The position numbers and the translations under genes are program-made. The notes beneath the pieces were generated by a model. The model saw only the letters and a program-made list of their open reading frames with translations, was not told where the DNA came from and ran no database searches. 64,000 nucleotides of DNA from Atrina japonica (Eukaryota; Mollusca; Bivalvia; Pterioida; Pinnidae), in contig BROG01000543.1 in NCBI GenBank assembly GCA_030159075.1, forward strand, positions 434,001 through 498,000. Reading direction: 5' to 3'. The stretch's first letter is position 1. Each line of letters begins with the position of its first letter. This document shows positions 12,889 through 27,800 of the stretch, piece by piece.

Positions 12889-15800
12889 TTGCTAAGTGAT
12901 GGAAATCAGGATAGGTTGCTACATCATGGCTGAGAATACATTGAGATTTCTCTTATCAATGAATAACCTGTTACCAAGTGGAGCCATCCTTACTTTATAC
13001 ACAATATATTTAAACAACACTATGGCACTAATTTTCTCTTAAGGTATATAATTTGTGCTTTTATTTACAGTTTTCCTGTATATTTACCTTCATTGCAAGT
13101 TGAATGACCCGACTCAGGTGAAAATTGTTGTGAATAGTCAGTCTGTCCGTCTACGGGAGTATTAGGTATTATTGTGTGTTTACTCTCGTTGACTTGTAAT
13201 CGCTGGGTCAACTGGTTCATGTGATCATCTGAAAAGACAAATTATGTGACAGTGCCTATTGAAGCATGACTACAAGATAGATGTGCTGAAACTTGTAATT
13301 GTCTCTTTAATCCTATTACAAACTTTCAAAACTTTTAGTTCTGTGGAAATTAATATCTACAGGCTCTTTAAAACTCAATCAGATTATACCAGGAGAAGGG
13401 ATAGAATAATTACATTTTCGCATAATATGTCCCCTGGTGTAGTTGATAATGCTTTCTATTAGCTCCGCTTCATTTACTATCAGAAAAATATTTATTTTAC
13501 CTGTGTCCTCCTTCACAATTTAAAGAATCTAACTTAAAGCTTGTTGATGATTTAAAATTTTGAAAATTTAGTTCAATTTGAAAAGATGAAGTTTTTAAAT
13601 AAACTTTACCTATTAACAATATGTTATTCAATAGCAAATTACACAGGTGACAGACTGTAAACTACCCATGGCAATTTGCCAATTTTTTTCGGAAAGGTTG
13701 CCAATGTTTTGATGGCCTAGTTAAAGTGTTTGCTTTAAATTAAATGTATCAGCAGTGGAGCTTAACACTTATAAAAAATAATTTCTATATTTACTAGGAA
13801 ATGCAATAGTGTGTAAAGACGGTGGCTTTAGATTGCAGTCTGTCTAACAGATACATTATGAGATGTATCACTCAATCATTACTGGTTATTACAAATTAAG
13901 ATAGATCATATTTAGTCATCATTACAAAATGTGGTGTGAACATATTTTGAAATATCATACAAAAAATTGAGAACCTAAGCAAGTTGGCAAGGGCCACCAT
14001 GGCCAAGTGGTTAGAGCATCACGCTTTGAACCATGAAGTCTCTCAATTCTGGTTAGTGTAGATTCCAGCTCAGCTGGAACCTAAGCCAAATTCTATGAGT
14101 AAGTTTGGCACTTTTCTTGCTGAAGGTCGGTTGTCTCTTCCCGGGTACATTGTAACCGGGTTCTCTCCTTCACCAATAAAAACTGTCTGCCGCCATAACT
14201 GAAAAATTGTCGAGTGTGACGTAAAACAACATTCAAAATAAAAAAATCAAACAAGTTGGCACAATATTTTACACGTCAGAGGTGATACAAAAAACAAAGT
14301 CTTACCTTTACCCTGATGAGATCGGACAATTGCAGGATCATACAACTGCTTCCTTTCACTTGATTGGTCAACAGGATTTCCCATTCCATCAACAATTGGC
14401 TGGAATGATTTGCCAGTACTAGATGGCATGGTCTGATACTGGTACTGCATATTTGGTGCTTGCTTATAGGCACTAGATTCTTTCATGGTTTTAGGTTGAT
14501 ATTGGGTATTGTATTGACAATTAACATTATACGACTGTTCTTGTTGCACTCCTTGATAATTAGGATTTATAAATTTTTTCATATTTTCTGCAACTGCTTG
14601 AGTGTTAAATGTTTTTGGAGGAATCATACTTTTACTCAGGAAGTACTGTGTATATGGATCGAGAGTTGTACTTCCCGTAGAACTGGAACTGTTCCTATCA
14701 CTACTTCCATAGCCAGAATCCCGATGTGATTCTAACGACGCTGTGTCATAGGACGTATCTGATGCAAAACCATCTTTGCTGCCTTTCATACTGAAATTGT
14801 CCGAGTCAAAACTTGTATTGCTGCTGTGACTGGCCTGACTAGCATTACTGTTTGTAGAACCTTGACGTGATAATTTGGTTTGGTACTTTAATACATTCTC
14901 CACCGTCTTCCTGTTAATATACAGATCATTATCACTTGGTGATCTTGGCTTTTTCTTTTCCGGTAATGGTGGAGGACTTTCCTCCAGTGATGGCTGACTT
15001 GATTTCTTTTTCTGTATAGCTATTTTTTTCTCCGGTTTTGCAGGTTTGGGTGGTTTTTCTTTTTTCTGTGATTCAAGTTTGCTGGTTGAATGATTTGACA
15101 TTTGTCTGTTTGTCTTTGATGTGGTTTGTTTATATACATGGTTGGCATGTTGAATAAGCTCCGAATGCTGACTTACAGAGGAGTTACTTCTGGAGTTCAT
15201 CTCACTCTGGTGGCTCACTAGAGAGTTCTGTCTAGAATGATCTGTCAGCGTATTTGTAGAACTCTGTCTACTATGTGACTCTGTTAACGTATTAGATGAA
15301 CTTTGTCTACTGTGAGATACTTGTCCATTGTGATTATTTGTATTTTCGTCACCATGAATAGATTCCTGTCGTGCATGAGATGACTGTTGTATTGTTTGCT
15401 GCGAAGAATGAGGGGCTAAGTGCGATTTTTTGTTTCTAGGCAGAGTTGCAAGACCAGACTGCACTGGGGTATGTACTAAATTATCAATGTTTTCATACAC
15501 ATTTGAAGAGCTTGGTTTCGGTTTCAGTACAACATGTTGTCTAACATCAATGTGATCTGCTGACAAGTTCGCTGGAGACTCCTCACAACTCTGGGAGTGG
15601 TAGTACTTCCGTGGAGGTAATTGTGGAGGTTGTTGCGTACTATCAAATGGCCCCGGAGAATCAGAATCTGAAGAATTTCTCTGTGGATCAACTTGATATC
15701 TAATGACGTCTGCTCTAACTTTGTCTTTACCCTTTTTAAGACTTTCTTTTCTCTGTACATCTGCTGCACGAGCAAAGTTCAATGCTAGTGGAATTTTATT

Positions 15801-18800
15801 GGCTTCTGGGCTATTTAGTGAAGGTCTCCTATAGGGATCACTGGTGGATAATGTATAATTGTATCCATCTACACAATCTTCTTCAATCACATCTTGCTGG
15901 ACAGGGGACCTCTGGTTCATGTGTTTCTGTTCACCATTATTTTGTCTTCCAGATCTTCCTGAACCTTGCCCTCCTGGAAGATGCTGTTTTACTGAAGAGT
16001 TCAATGTTGGAACAGCATATTCAGACTTTTTTCCATTCTTCCCTGTAATTGCGATGAGAAAACTCGCTTGTCGACGATGATCAGAGTTTGGATTTTTCAA
16101 ACCCTCTGGATCAGGCGAATACTGATCTGCATTCGGGGTTAGTGATCTGCGAGGTTTTTGGTGAGGTGCATCTGGATTATAAGATGAAGCAGGATTTGAT
16201 TGTTTTGATCCGACTGGATCTGATTTTCTATTTTCTTTATCAGATACACCTGTCAATAAAAAGAGAAGATTAATCATTGGAATTCTACATACTCTTACAT
16301 ATCACAATACAGGTGTTTATCAGGTACAAAAAATAAAACCATTTGATATATGTGTCTCATCTGTGATATAAAACATTCGTTTATATTAGCTACAGTTACC
16401 ACAGGCATAATGAGACTACAATTCATTTACAACGACACATTTTTCTCTTCAAAGTTTTATTTTTTTCTGTACTTTTTACATTTAGTGTCTAAAGTCACTT
16501 AGGACTATTAATAACTGTGACATTTAGTCCAGTGTATTTCTAACTTCAAACAAATACACATTAAAATTGTCTAGATTTCAACTCTGATCATGCAAAAAGA
16601 GACATTTTCTCTGCGGATCAACAAATGTTACGATTATATAAAATAAAACGTATCAGTGACACTGAGCTATTCACTTTCGTTATGGCCGGATATAAGTTTT
16701 ATGAATAAGATCAAAGTTGTGACATATCATTTACAGGTGATATAGAAGCCTTAACATACAACAAGGAGTGTATCTTAGTGCCTATATAAACACCTGTCTT
16801 ATTACCTGTGTTTTACCTGTGACAAGCAATGTACAGGTGTACTGTTAAATGATCTGCATCTAATGTTTAACATTTGTATCCTATATAACCGTTGGTACAC
16901 TCATACTTTAAAACTTGGCACATGTTATCTTTTTTAATTGATCACCATTATAAATCCTTTATAAGTCACAATTTCTCGTATTCCTTTGGAGTTTTTCAAG
17001 TTTACAGTCTTAAGTGACAATGTATACACTAAACATAATTACAACTCATAAACTTAATACCAGGTAATTCTATTAAATTCTGTATTGGAAGATTAAAACA
17101 GTTTATTTAACTGTTATACTTTAGACCTAAAAGCAGACTGATTTTTATGATTTCTTTCCAAATTACAACAAAAGAAATTTAAATGGATTAAGAGACTTCA
17201 GAACAAATAATACATGTACAATTGTCCAACATATTATTCAGTTTGGATTGTTGAGTAGATTGTATTATAATTTAGTCAATACATTAATTATAAGCTATTT
17301 ACAATTCAAACAATTATAAGACCAGAACATATTGTTCCATTTAGATATAATACTGAAAGATTGACACAAACCTTTTGATGGTGTTCCATATCCTGGAGCC
17401 ATTACACGTTTTTTGGGAGCAGTATCGGTACAGATTGGAGTTGGGTTTGGATTAGTATACAACAGTAAAAGAGGTTGATATCGACCACGTGAGCATTTAT
17501 CTACCACATGCTCCCATCTTGGTCCAATCTGGAATGTGAAAATATTTAAGATTATACATGTGGTTATTTATTTCATTTTGTATTTTGCCACTGGCTTTCC
17601 ATCAGCGACTTAGACATATTTATCAGCTATCCTATCCTATATTTGTCCTAGGCCATTGTGAAAGTAGTAAGTTAATTGTATGAATAAATTATGACAATTT
17701 TGAATGAAAGTAAGGTAAATAATTCATGCTCCAGTTGTTTGGATCCACTGTTAACATCATCACATAGACATGTCTGATACAGGTACATGTTGTGTGGACA
17801 AGAATGGAATTCATATTGTATACATAGGTATGAATTAAGGTGTGCATCATGGAATTTTAAATACTGAATTTTTCTGTACAATTAAAAAGAAATTCAATTT
17901 ATGATATTTTTAAAAATATGACAATAAAACTTAAACTAAGTATAAATCCATAAACAAGAGATACAATAAAATTGCTTCACTACAGATTAAAACAGAATAA
18001 TCATTTAGTTTATACAGCGTTACCAACATCCCACTTCCCTGAGAGAAGCCTATAAATAAATATGGTCAACTGCAATCTCAGCTACAGACTTTTCACACCT
18101 TAGTATCTAATTGATTATGGTCTGTTCTACTGTCTTTAAGACCAGTCTATTTTATTATGTAGGGTTGAAAGGTTTAAGTATCAACATTTTGTTTATGTAT
18201 GGTTTCTGTTGTAAATAAATTGTTAATATAGAACTTCCAAAATGTATTTCTAAATCTAAAACCATCAAATTTTGTCAGTAAAATATATGACAAATTTAAA
18301 GCTGATATTAAAATATGAGCACACGAGAATGCCTCTTTTGTAGTTAGTCTGTTATATCATGTGTACTTCAGTTTTAAGTTTTAAAGCCAGTAAATCATAT
18401 TGTTTATATTTGTTACACAAGACTTGGCCATTTCTTGTACCTGTTAACAATCACAAAGTCAGAACAATATGACCATCTGCAATGTCTGAAGACAAAAGTA
18501 TACGTGACTCTAAGCAAACAATGTATGATTTAGATAGACAGATCATTTAAAGAGTCCAACTAACATTGATATAACATTTGTCATGCTTCGGTACATCCTC
18601 TCTTAACTTCAAAAATCAAATTGTAAATCTAACCTAAATTAGAGAAGACTGTATTTGGAGCTTAACAATGAACACAAGATATATAGGTCTTCATTGTTCT
18701 AAAAGCAAAACAAAAACTTTGGCACATTATATATCTGTAAACAATTTCAAGTGGATTTACCATCTGTTGTTAAAGGGATATCTCATCATGAAAAACACGT

Positions 18801-21800
18801 AAAATGAATAAGTAACATTTATATGTATAACTATATATTTAAATTTAGCTCGGCCTCCTCCCATCCCCGAAAAAAAACCCCAAAAAATACAAAACAACAG
18901 ATCTTACCTCTTTCACTGCAGCATCGTCAAAATAAATCCAGAGGTTTAGTTTTGTGTGATACACAAACGTAGAGTAATGTTTCCCGTAATAACAAACAAG
19001 AGCCGAGAGCTGAAGTTTGGGTAGTTTGCTCGCATCTTTACACATAACCGAGTGAAATACCTGAAAAATCAACAGATATAGTTTTATGTGAGTGAAAAAA
19101 AAGAGTGTAAAAGTCCTTAATATTGACATGCTTCAAATAACATTAAGAATTTTTTTTGGTGACATTCTGATTTAGTATCAAATTTATATTGGTTATTGGT
19201 AACTTAAATATGCGATAAATTTCTCTTTATATTAAAGAATTTATTTCATAATTTCTGAAACCAAATCAATTCCTTACTGAATTTTTAAAAAATATTGATA
19301 AACAGCTGCTATGTAAAGATACTTAATTGTCAGGTAAAACTTTAAAAATATAACATTGCATTTAATGAATAGAAAAATTGAAATGTAACACTTACATCCT
19401 GAAGTAAAATATTGGTGCCAATACTTTGTGCTACATCAGTTATAAGCTCTCCATTAGGACGATCAGAATCCCAAACTAATCCAATGCTCACTAAAACACA
19501 AAGATAAAAATTGTTAAATAAATTTTGTATGATTTTTTTTATTTTAATCTTTTATTTGCCTAAGTAATAAGTTCATTTCAATATACATGTAAATGAAAAT
19601 AAATTTTTAGTTTGCTTTGGAAATTATAAAACATTTTCCTGAAACAAAAACATGTTCTAGTCTTTGTTAAAAAAAAAAAAATAAAAAGTAAAAAAAAAAA
19701 CCCAAAACAAAATAAAACCAACTCACCCACATCCGGTGAATTGACTAAAGTACGTCTAATCTGCACTCGTTTTCCACATTCACCCTGAAATATGAAAAAA
19801 GGATATTAGATGACATGTATAGCATATAAATAACTTTTATATAACATAAATGTCCTAACTACAAAATAAACATCATCAAAAGTGACTAGAAGCCATCATT
19901 ACAATATTGTATGATCTATCCAGTCAACATAATAACTTTGTTTTCAATGCAAATGTATTCAATTGCTCTGTCTTCCAGCAACCACAGCACCAGAGGTAAC
20001 AAAAGTAAAATGACTAGTGCGCTAAACTCACCGGACAATCTCTGATATCGCCTGCAGCTCCAGCGTTTCTCAGCAACAAGCCAAATCTGTCAGGATGCAA
20101 CAAATCTCCTGTTTCCTGCATTGATCTGTACTGAGACCTGGATTGGATAAATGCACATATTAATATAATGCTACAGGTAATTGAAATCCTGAGCAAGTAC
20201 GTTGACAGGTATCTGTGATATGATCAAAGCTTTAATAGAGATAGCACAATCTAGTGGATCGAAAATTTTTGAAAAAAAATGCTTTCACTGAAATGGGATT
20301 TATTATATATACTGAATGAAAATGACTCATGCACATGGTTGTTAAAAGGCTGTAATTATTATGAAAAAAAAATTCTGAACAAGATTTAGATGAAATTTTC
20401 CAAGGTAACATAATCCATTAATAAAAAAATTACTATTGAAGTGCATGATAAATGTTTAGCTCTGAGTCATCCTCAATAAGGCCAAATTCAAACTCAGGTA
20501 ACAAGAGATCTTCGCCAATAAACATTTATGACCAATCAGGATCAACTTACACTAAAGCATTTGTGTTGACATAATGAACCATCTCGTGAAACTTCAATGG
20601 GTCCGAACTGGCACCGCAGACACATACGAGCTGAAAATATGATACCAAATTTATTGATTTTATCATTTCTAACACAACAAAACAAATACAAATGACCAAT
20701 ACTTAAGATATTGTACATTGATTTTTTTCTTTCCTCTGTTTGATGTCGGTTGTAATTGATAGAATCTGTTTTTGTCGATTTAATCTTTTTTGTCAATAAG
20801 TGATGTTCTACTGCAGCTAGTTTTAATGATAAGAGGTACGATGTCTTTAAAAATCCTCTCCAGGAGTCACGGTCCAGTGATCTGATAAGAGACAGGTAAA
20901 ATTGATTTTCCATCCTCTGTTTTTGTTAATGGGTTTATTTATTCTAGCAGACCTTGGATCGATTATGTCAATATAAATTCTGAAGGGCAAACACATTGAA
21001 ATAACAATTATTTATTAGATACCGGATGCTAGACTTTTGGTTACCTGATCAAAAACTGTCATGGCAAACTTCTGGTGAGAAAGGCAGTGTAAAGCCGAAC
21101 AGGAATCTTCATTGTATGCATTGGCAATGTGAAAGTGAATTCTTCTCAAAATGTTTTCCTAAATAAATGAAACAAATCAATTCGAAATTCAATTTCTCGC
21201 ATCTGTAAGACCTTTTATTTGCCTGGTCAATATCAATAGTCTGACACATTGTGTGAGTCTATAAATATCAATATTGGTCTTAATATAGTTTGATAACAGC
21301 GCAATACAATCTTTTGTAATTTTGACAATGATTGATTAATACTGAAATCAATTTATTTCAGTAACGATATTTTTTTATATAAATATGTATTGCATGTTTA
21401 CTTAGCATTTATTCTGACGTCAAATCACTTTTACAGGTAACAAAACCTGTAACTTATACATTTAACAAGTGTCAGACCAGATAAACGCCCAGATGATCAT
21501 CATAAATGAAATCTTTTCTCAAGTTTCACGTTGAAAGTTTCAGTGATAGGTATAAGCATGCACAATGGTCTGAGTTCATGTTGAAAGTTTATTACCATAA
21601 GTGTGCACAATGACTGGACTTCAAATTGAAAGTTTTAACTGACACAAGAATACACAATGGCTGGACTGTTAAATGTTTTTTTTTTTATTATTATTATTCA
21701 AACACAAAATAAACTTACAAAGCATTCGGCTGCATCATCCATATGACCGAGCTGAAATCTCTGCTGGTTCATAAATGTGTCTGCTAAGGCTTTCCGTAAT

Positions 21801-24800
21801 GCATCAGGAGGCAGTGATGATTGGTCACTGTATTGGAACTGGGTAAATATAACCTGTATAGGTAATAGAAATAAAAGTCAATTACCTTCAAATTTACCCA
21901 TTTGATCTGAATAATAGGTGTATTTAAGATTTTCTTCACCTCAATCCCACGGAAAATAGTTTTCATCAATTTTAACTGAAGTTCTAATGCTGGTATACAT
22001 AATGGGATACTAGGAAGATTGACAGAACTTCACACTTCTATGTCAATTTAGGCTCAATCACTTTAACTAAGGTTTGATTAACTCTGAATTACCTGCCTTG
22101 ATTGTTATAACTCACCTGTGGCCTAATTTATAAAGTTTGTAACGGACACTGAGTCTTCCTTTATTGTCTATGACGCTATCAATTTTATGGACCATCAAAA
22201 CTTCAAATTGCCGAGAAAATTGGAATGAAATATTCATAAGTGTGGTTGACCTGGTCAATTTGATTAAATTCCATTTCATATTTAGCATTGTGGCAATTGA
22301 CAATATCATGGAAACATATATTGGTTCATGGTTTAAACTACAAGATGAGTTTCTTTTTTTTTCAGACTTTAGATATATAAAAACAAGTTCATCAATAGAT
22401 TCAGTAGCAGTACTGTCTAAAGTCACACCTATAGGTCAGTAAGTGACTGTAGGCAAATAAGCAAGATAAAAGTCAAAAAATCAATTAACTTGATACTCAG
22501 AACCTTAAAACCAATTTACAATCCTTAAGTACAGGATCAAAGTAATCTCTATCTCAATAAGACAGAGGGTATTTGTTATTGTAAGGTGTCTCCACCATCG
22601 AACAGGTGTAAAAACAATCAAACCTTGATTGCATTTAACAGGTAAACTTTATTCTAAACATGTGTTTGGTGGCTCTTGAGTTCCTAACATAAATTCAAAT
22701 GTTGTGGTATTGTATTGTAATATTATTCAACAGGACAAAGGCCATTTTTGTGTTAATTCTCAAGCATTTAGGTAACCTGTCTCCAAACCAAGCATGGCAG
22801 GAAAACTGAATATTGGAAAAACACTAAACAAACGCAGACATGCCAAACATAGTAAACAATGTTGCATTTAAATGGAGAAAATGTCATGTTTTTCTGCTTA
22901 ATTTAACAGTAAATTTACAAATCAATAGTTTTGTAGTTTTCCATTAATTCGACCAAAAAGATGTTAATTGATCAGATTGTTTTCTGTTTGTGTTTGACAA
23001 TGTGTGTTTAAATATGTGTATAGGCATTTCCACCTGAGCTTTCCCTCAATATTTAACATGCTAAGACGTGTTTCACTTGAAAAGCTGAGTAATAACCACA
23101 ACAGATTTACCCCGATATTTTACGTAGGTGTAATCACAATAAATCTATATCCGCAGATAAGGACAATTTATGTTCAATGAATATCATCTAATTCATTGTA
23201 TTATTCAGCCATATAATACAAATCAATGTCCTTCATTTAGCAATAAGAAATTAAATCATTTTTAAAAACATAGATTTGGATAAATTCCAATATGTTCTGA
23301 CCTCACTGCTCAATCAGAATAATTAGAACATGAAAATCCAAACATCTATGAATGAGATGACAAATTACCCATCTTTTTTTATCTAGTCCAAAATCTGTTC
23401 TTAAATTATTATATAACTATTCGTCCTTAATTATTTCCTGGTTTTACGTAATGAAAAAAATTAAAAACAATCGGAAAGGTTGATTCACCGATCAGAAGAA
23501 AAAAAACTTGTGGTTTTCCGATTGTTTCTAATCTTCCAGTGAATCAGAGCTACAAAGGCCTCAGTGATTTCTTGTAATACATGTATTATTTTAAGAAACG
23601 TGTGAATATCGAAACCATTTTGTGAGTCAGAAAACAGAATATGTATGGTTTAAGGACATGTAAGATTTATGGCTTAAGGGGGTAATCTTGTAATCGATCA
23701 CATTAATCAGATTTTGGTCAAAATATTGATTTTATTGATGAAATTAAACTCAAGTACCTTTAGGGCACAGAAAATACATGAATTGCCCATACACAAATGT
23801 CCAGTCAGCCTTCTGTAACTTCGTCTAAAAACATCCAAGTGCCAAAATACCTGAAATGATGAAGAAAAAAGTTATGTAGAAGATTTTTAAAATGTTCCTG
23901 TACAAGTTATCAATAGTTGTGATATCTAAAGTTTACGTTTAATTAGTTTGAAGTTGTATATAAGAAGCTTGGAATACTAAATATGAAAAATGTTTTCTTG
24001 TCAGATGAAATATCTAACTTTGTTTAAATATTAAGGTAGTGATCATGATTTGTATTTTTTTTCTGCTTCTCTGAATTCGGGTAAGATATGAATACTGTCT
24101 GTGTCAGATGTATTTTCCAATCCCAGATTACAATTATTCTAGCCCGCTATAAAACATCATGTCAGCTTTGACACACACACACATGGCGATGTATAATTGA
24201 TATGAATTTAGATGCTACAAAGGCAACCCATTGATTAACCACAGAGAATATTACAAGGTAACCCGAAGTCAATGAGCATCTCTAATTTTCTACCTGGGTT
24301 TCAATACTAATCAATACTTCAGTCTGGACTTAGTCTCGATCTAACGCATTTTGTCACGGTGGGGATGGGCAATTAAATGAAGCAGAACACAAAGACAATT
24401 AATGTCCATCTCGGACATAATGATACATTACTACAGACATGATCTGCTTGTAATCACATCTTCGTGACTACAGGTAAACTACTTGCATTTACCTATGTAC
24501 AGGTAATATAAGCTTCTGCAACAAAATCATGTGTTATGCTGAATGTTTTTTATACAAGATTCTATTTCAAATAATAAATAATATTAGCCTTATACTATTA
24601 TATAGACCAATTATTTTATGTGGTGTTATTTTTTCAGAAGGGCAGACTTGTTATTTATGCTTGCCTCAATAGACCATTGTCACAGGACAACAACCTACTA
24701 GCATTACGAAAACAAATTCAAGAAACTTATAAATTTCAAAACACAATCACTTAGAAAAAAATTGTCTTTATCCCCCACATTTTCTTGACACTTCAGATTT

Positions 24801-27800
24801 TTCATCCTGACTGATTTTGCCTGTACATGTAGATGCACAGCATTAGGGGGAGAATTTCTTAACATTTTACATAGCCTATTTACATAAAATGTTAAACAGT
24901 TATAGTTAACATATTATTTTTTTTTTTTAGATTTTATGTAACTTTTTAAAAATGTGAAATAATGATGAAGCAAGATGTTGAATCTAATTCTCTTTACACA
25001 AAGAACTTCAAACACTTACAAACTTGTTGAACACAGAATTAATTTCTTTTGTTGTATAACACTTGGCCCCCATTTATTTGTTGTTGAAGACGGGCAACAC
25101 ATCAAAGGACTATATACACAGTGATTTTGTTTTATTTTGTAAATGCATGTGTGCACACAGGCAATATTATACTTATAGAATGATGTTTCTGCTGCAGAAC
25201 TTATATATTAGAATTTATTTCTGTTCCACAAGTTCGGACAAATCTTATATATTTGATTTATTTTCCTGTTTCACAAGTGATGACAATTTCCTACAATATT
25301 GTATAATTTTTTAATGATATGTAAAGCCAGAATGATGGGGTCATGGACACACTATTGGAAGTTACAGCAGAGAATATCACTTTAATGGCTTGACATGTTG
25401 TGTTTAAATGCACCGGAAATATTTAAGTATGACTATTTATACCTGAGATTACATAAATAAAGAACACCTGAAAGGACAATCAATCAACGGACTTCCTCTA
25501 TACAAGATGAGTGCATGTTGAGCAATCCCTTGTCAAACTTACAAAGCTTGATCTAAAGTCCTGAACCACTTATAACAGTCACATCCGCTAATTGATTTTT
25601 CCACTCTATTTAACAAGAAGCAATACTATTTACACCTGAGTTTGGAAAGACAGAGTAAAATGTGAGTTTGGGAAAAGCGCGCGAAAACACTGACTATGAA
25701 GTCTTCAAAATATATTTGTTTTCTTTTAGGGAAAATCCTAGCTATTAATTTTTAAGATGCTATGAATTTAGTCAAAGTGTCACGTTTTACCTGTACAAAT
25801 GTACACATTTCACCTGTTGAAGATTTCCACAACATATATCGTGGCACTTGACTTTCGAGCTATTCAGGATTAGGGAGAGGAAACTGAGGAGACACGGTTT
25901 ATGATTTATTTCCCTAATCTCAAGCTGCTCTATCTCAGAAAAATTGTGTCGCCTAAACATATTCTCCTAATTGTCTGATAATGGTGGCCATTTTACTATA
26001 CAACACTCCAAAGCAAGCAACAATGAAAGCACAAATAACAGGTTTATCAGCCTTTCACTTTAATGTGGAGACAGTTTTGACCTCGATGTGTCACATGCTC
26101 CTATATTGAAGTGTCATACCTTGCTATAGGTTAGAGGTTATCAGTGTTTCTACCTATCAAAGATACACATTGTATACCTGAGCACTTTATCTACATTTCA
26201 CCTAAACTGTTATTTTTTAATCATTCTGAACACAAAGACGAAAACAGTGCTCCTGGCACACACTCTATCTTACAATCAGCTATGGTGTGCTTGCTAGCAT
26301 CTCTTGGAAAGTTTTATAAAAGTAATTTGTTGTTGCAGAAGTTACTTATCATTATCTTAATTCTCACCTTCTTTTGTTGTTTGTATTTGTATTTTTCACC
26401 TGAAATATCAGTTACCTTAGACAGAGGATGTCAGGCTAGGTTTTCCAGATCAACAAACACATGGGCATTATCAAAAACCTAATTAAATGTCACATAACAC
26501 TGGAAACACATGAGTCATGAAATACAGAGCTTTAATGTGTACGTGTGTCAAGGACCTTACTTCCACCGAAAATGAGGCCTCGAAACTTTCTTCACAAAAG
26601 TTGATTGTTTGATGAACCAAGAGCTGATAAAATCAATTACTGTCACCAGGATGACTATCAAAAATTTGTTGAAATATATTTAATCAAGCATACATGGCCA
26701 TAGGAAGTCATTTACATTTTGGTTTAAAATGATGAAAGATTTAACATGCATAAATTGTAATTCACGTCACAGCAAAACAGGTCTATACAGATCCAAACAG
26801 ATTACTTAAATCACAAGGTGGTTGGTGAAACTTTATTTGTGAAACAAAATCGTCACCGATAGATTAAAATATAATCATTGTGACATGATTTCAATTTTTG
26901 ATACTTTTTTTTGCATTATCTCCCTTTTATTAAACTTTACCGATACTCCCATTGAAGTTAGGAAATACTGATATTTTTTTTTTATTATCTCCCCTGATAT
27001 TAAAACATTACCGATACTCCCATTGTAGTCAGGAAAAACTATTACTTTCTTTGCATTATCTCCCTTGATATTAAAACATTACTCTGATTGTAGTCAGGAA
27101 AAATTCTTATGTTAAACTGATACTTTTTTTGTATTATCTACCTTGATATTAAGACATTACTTCCCTTGTTTTCAGGAATATTTCAATGTTTAACTATTAT
27201 TTATTTCACTTGCAACAATGTTACATAACAATTCCATCTATGCTATAATGATTATCATGTAAGATATGAAACCTGTTAGACTGATTTTACATAAGATAAA
27301 TAGAAAAGTGCATTTACAATTCATTTATCCACTCTCATATCACACTATCATATAATATATCTTAAAAGGCCAGCTAGGTATTCCTTTTGATTTTCTGTAA
27401 AAATGAACCTTTTTATTATGTGGAATCTCAGGAAGACACAAATCTGATTACAGAAATGTAATCTGATTCATTTTCTGAATGGTTTCATCGCATTCAGTAA
27501 CTTACAAAAGTTCCTCACACTTTCTAATTTTATGTGAGTAATGTGAAATTTATTCTTGAAATGTAAAAACTTAGATAAATTTGCACATCGTCACGTCATT
27601 TAAAGTTGTCAAGCTTAAGGCTAAATATTTTAAATGGAAATATATACAAAGTGTATCAAGTCTCTGCAAGTGACAATTCACATGTACAATAAAACTACAT
27701 AAAATTTTCCACAATCATGTAATTACGAAATCAGTTGTTTTGAGCCTTGAATCATTTGGAATCTGTATTGTCACCTATGTGTAGTGCTGATAATTAAGTA

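Noticed and set aside
13991..14060. tRNA gene candidate (A-box-like GGCCAAGTGGTTAGAGCATC)
   Set aside because: It is the head of a SINE; the B box is degraded, no cloverleaf closes, and the same head recurs in other SINE copies.
20542..20913. 123-codon minus-strand frame over USP exon 5
   Set aside because: Out of phase with the true exon, which reads L-V-C-V-C-G-A-S-S in the next frame and links correctly to both neighbours.
26144..26482. 112-codon plus-strand open frame in USP intron 1
   Set aside because: Hydrophobic patch only, no homologue recognised, inside the intron on the opposite strand.
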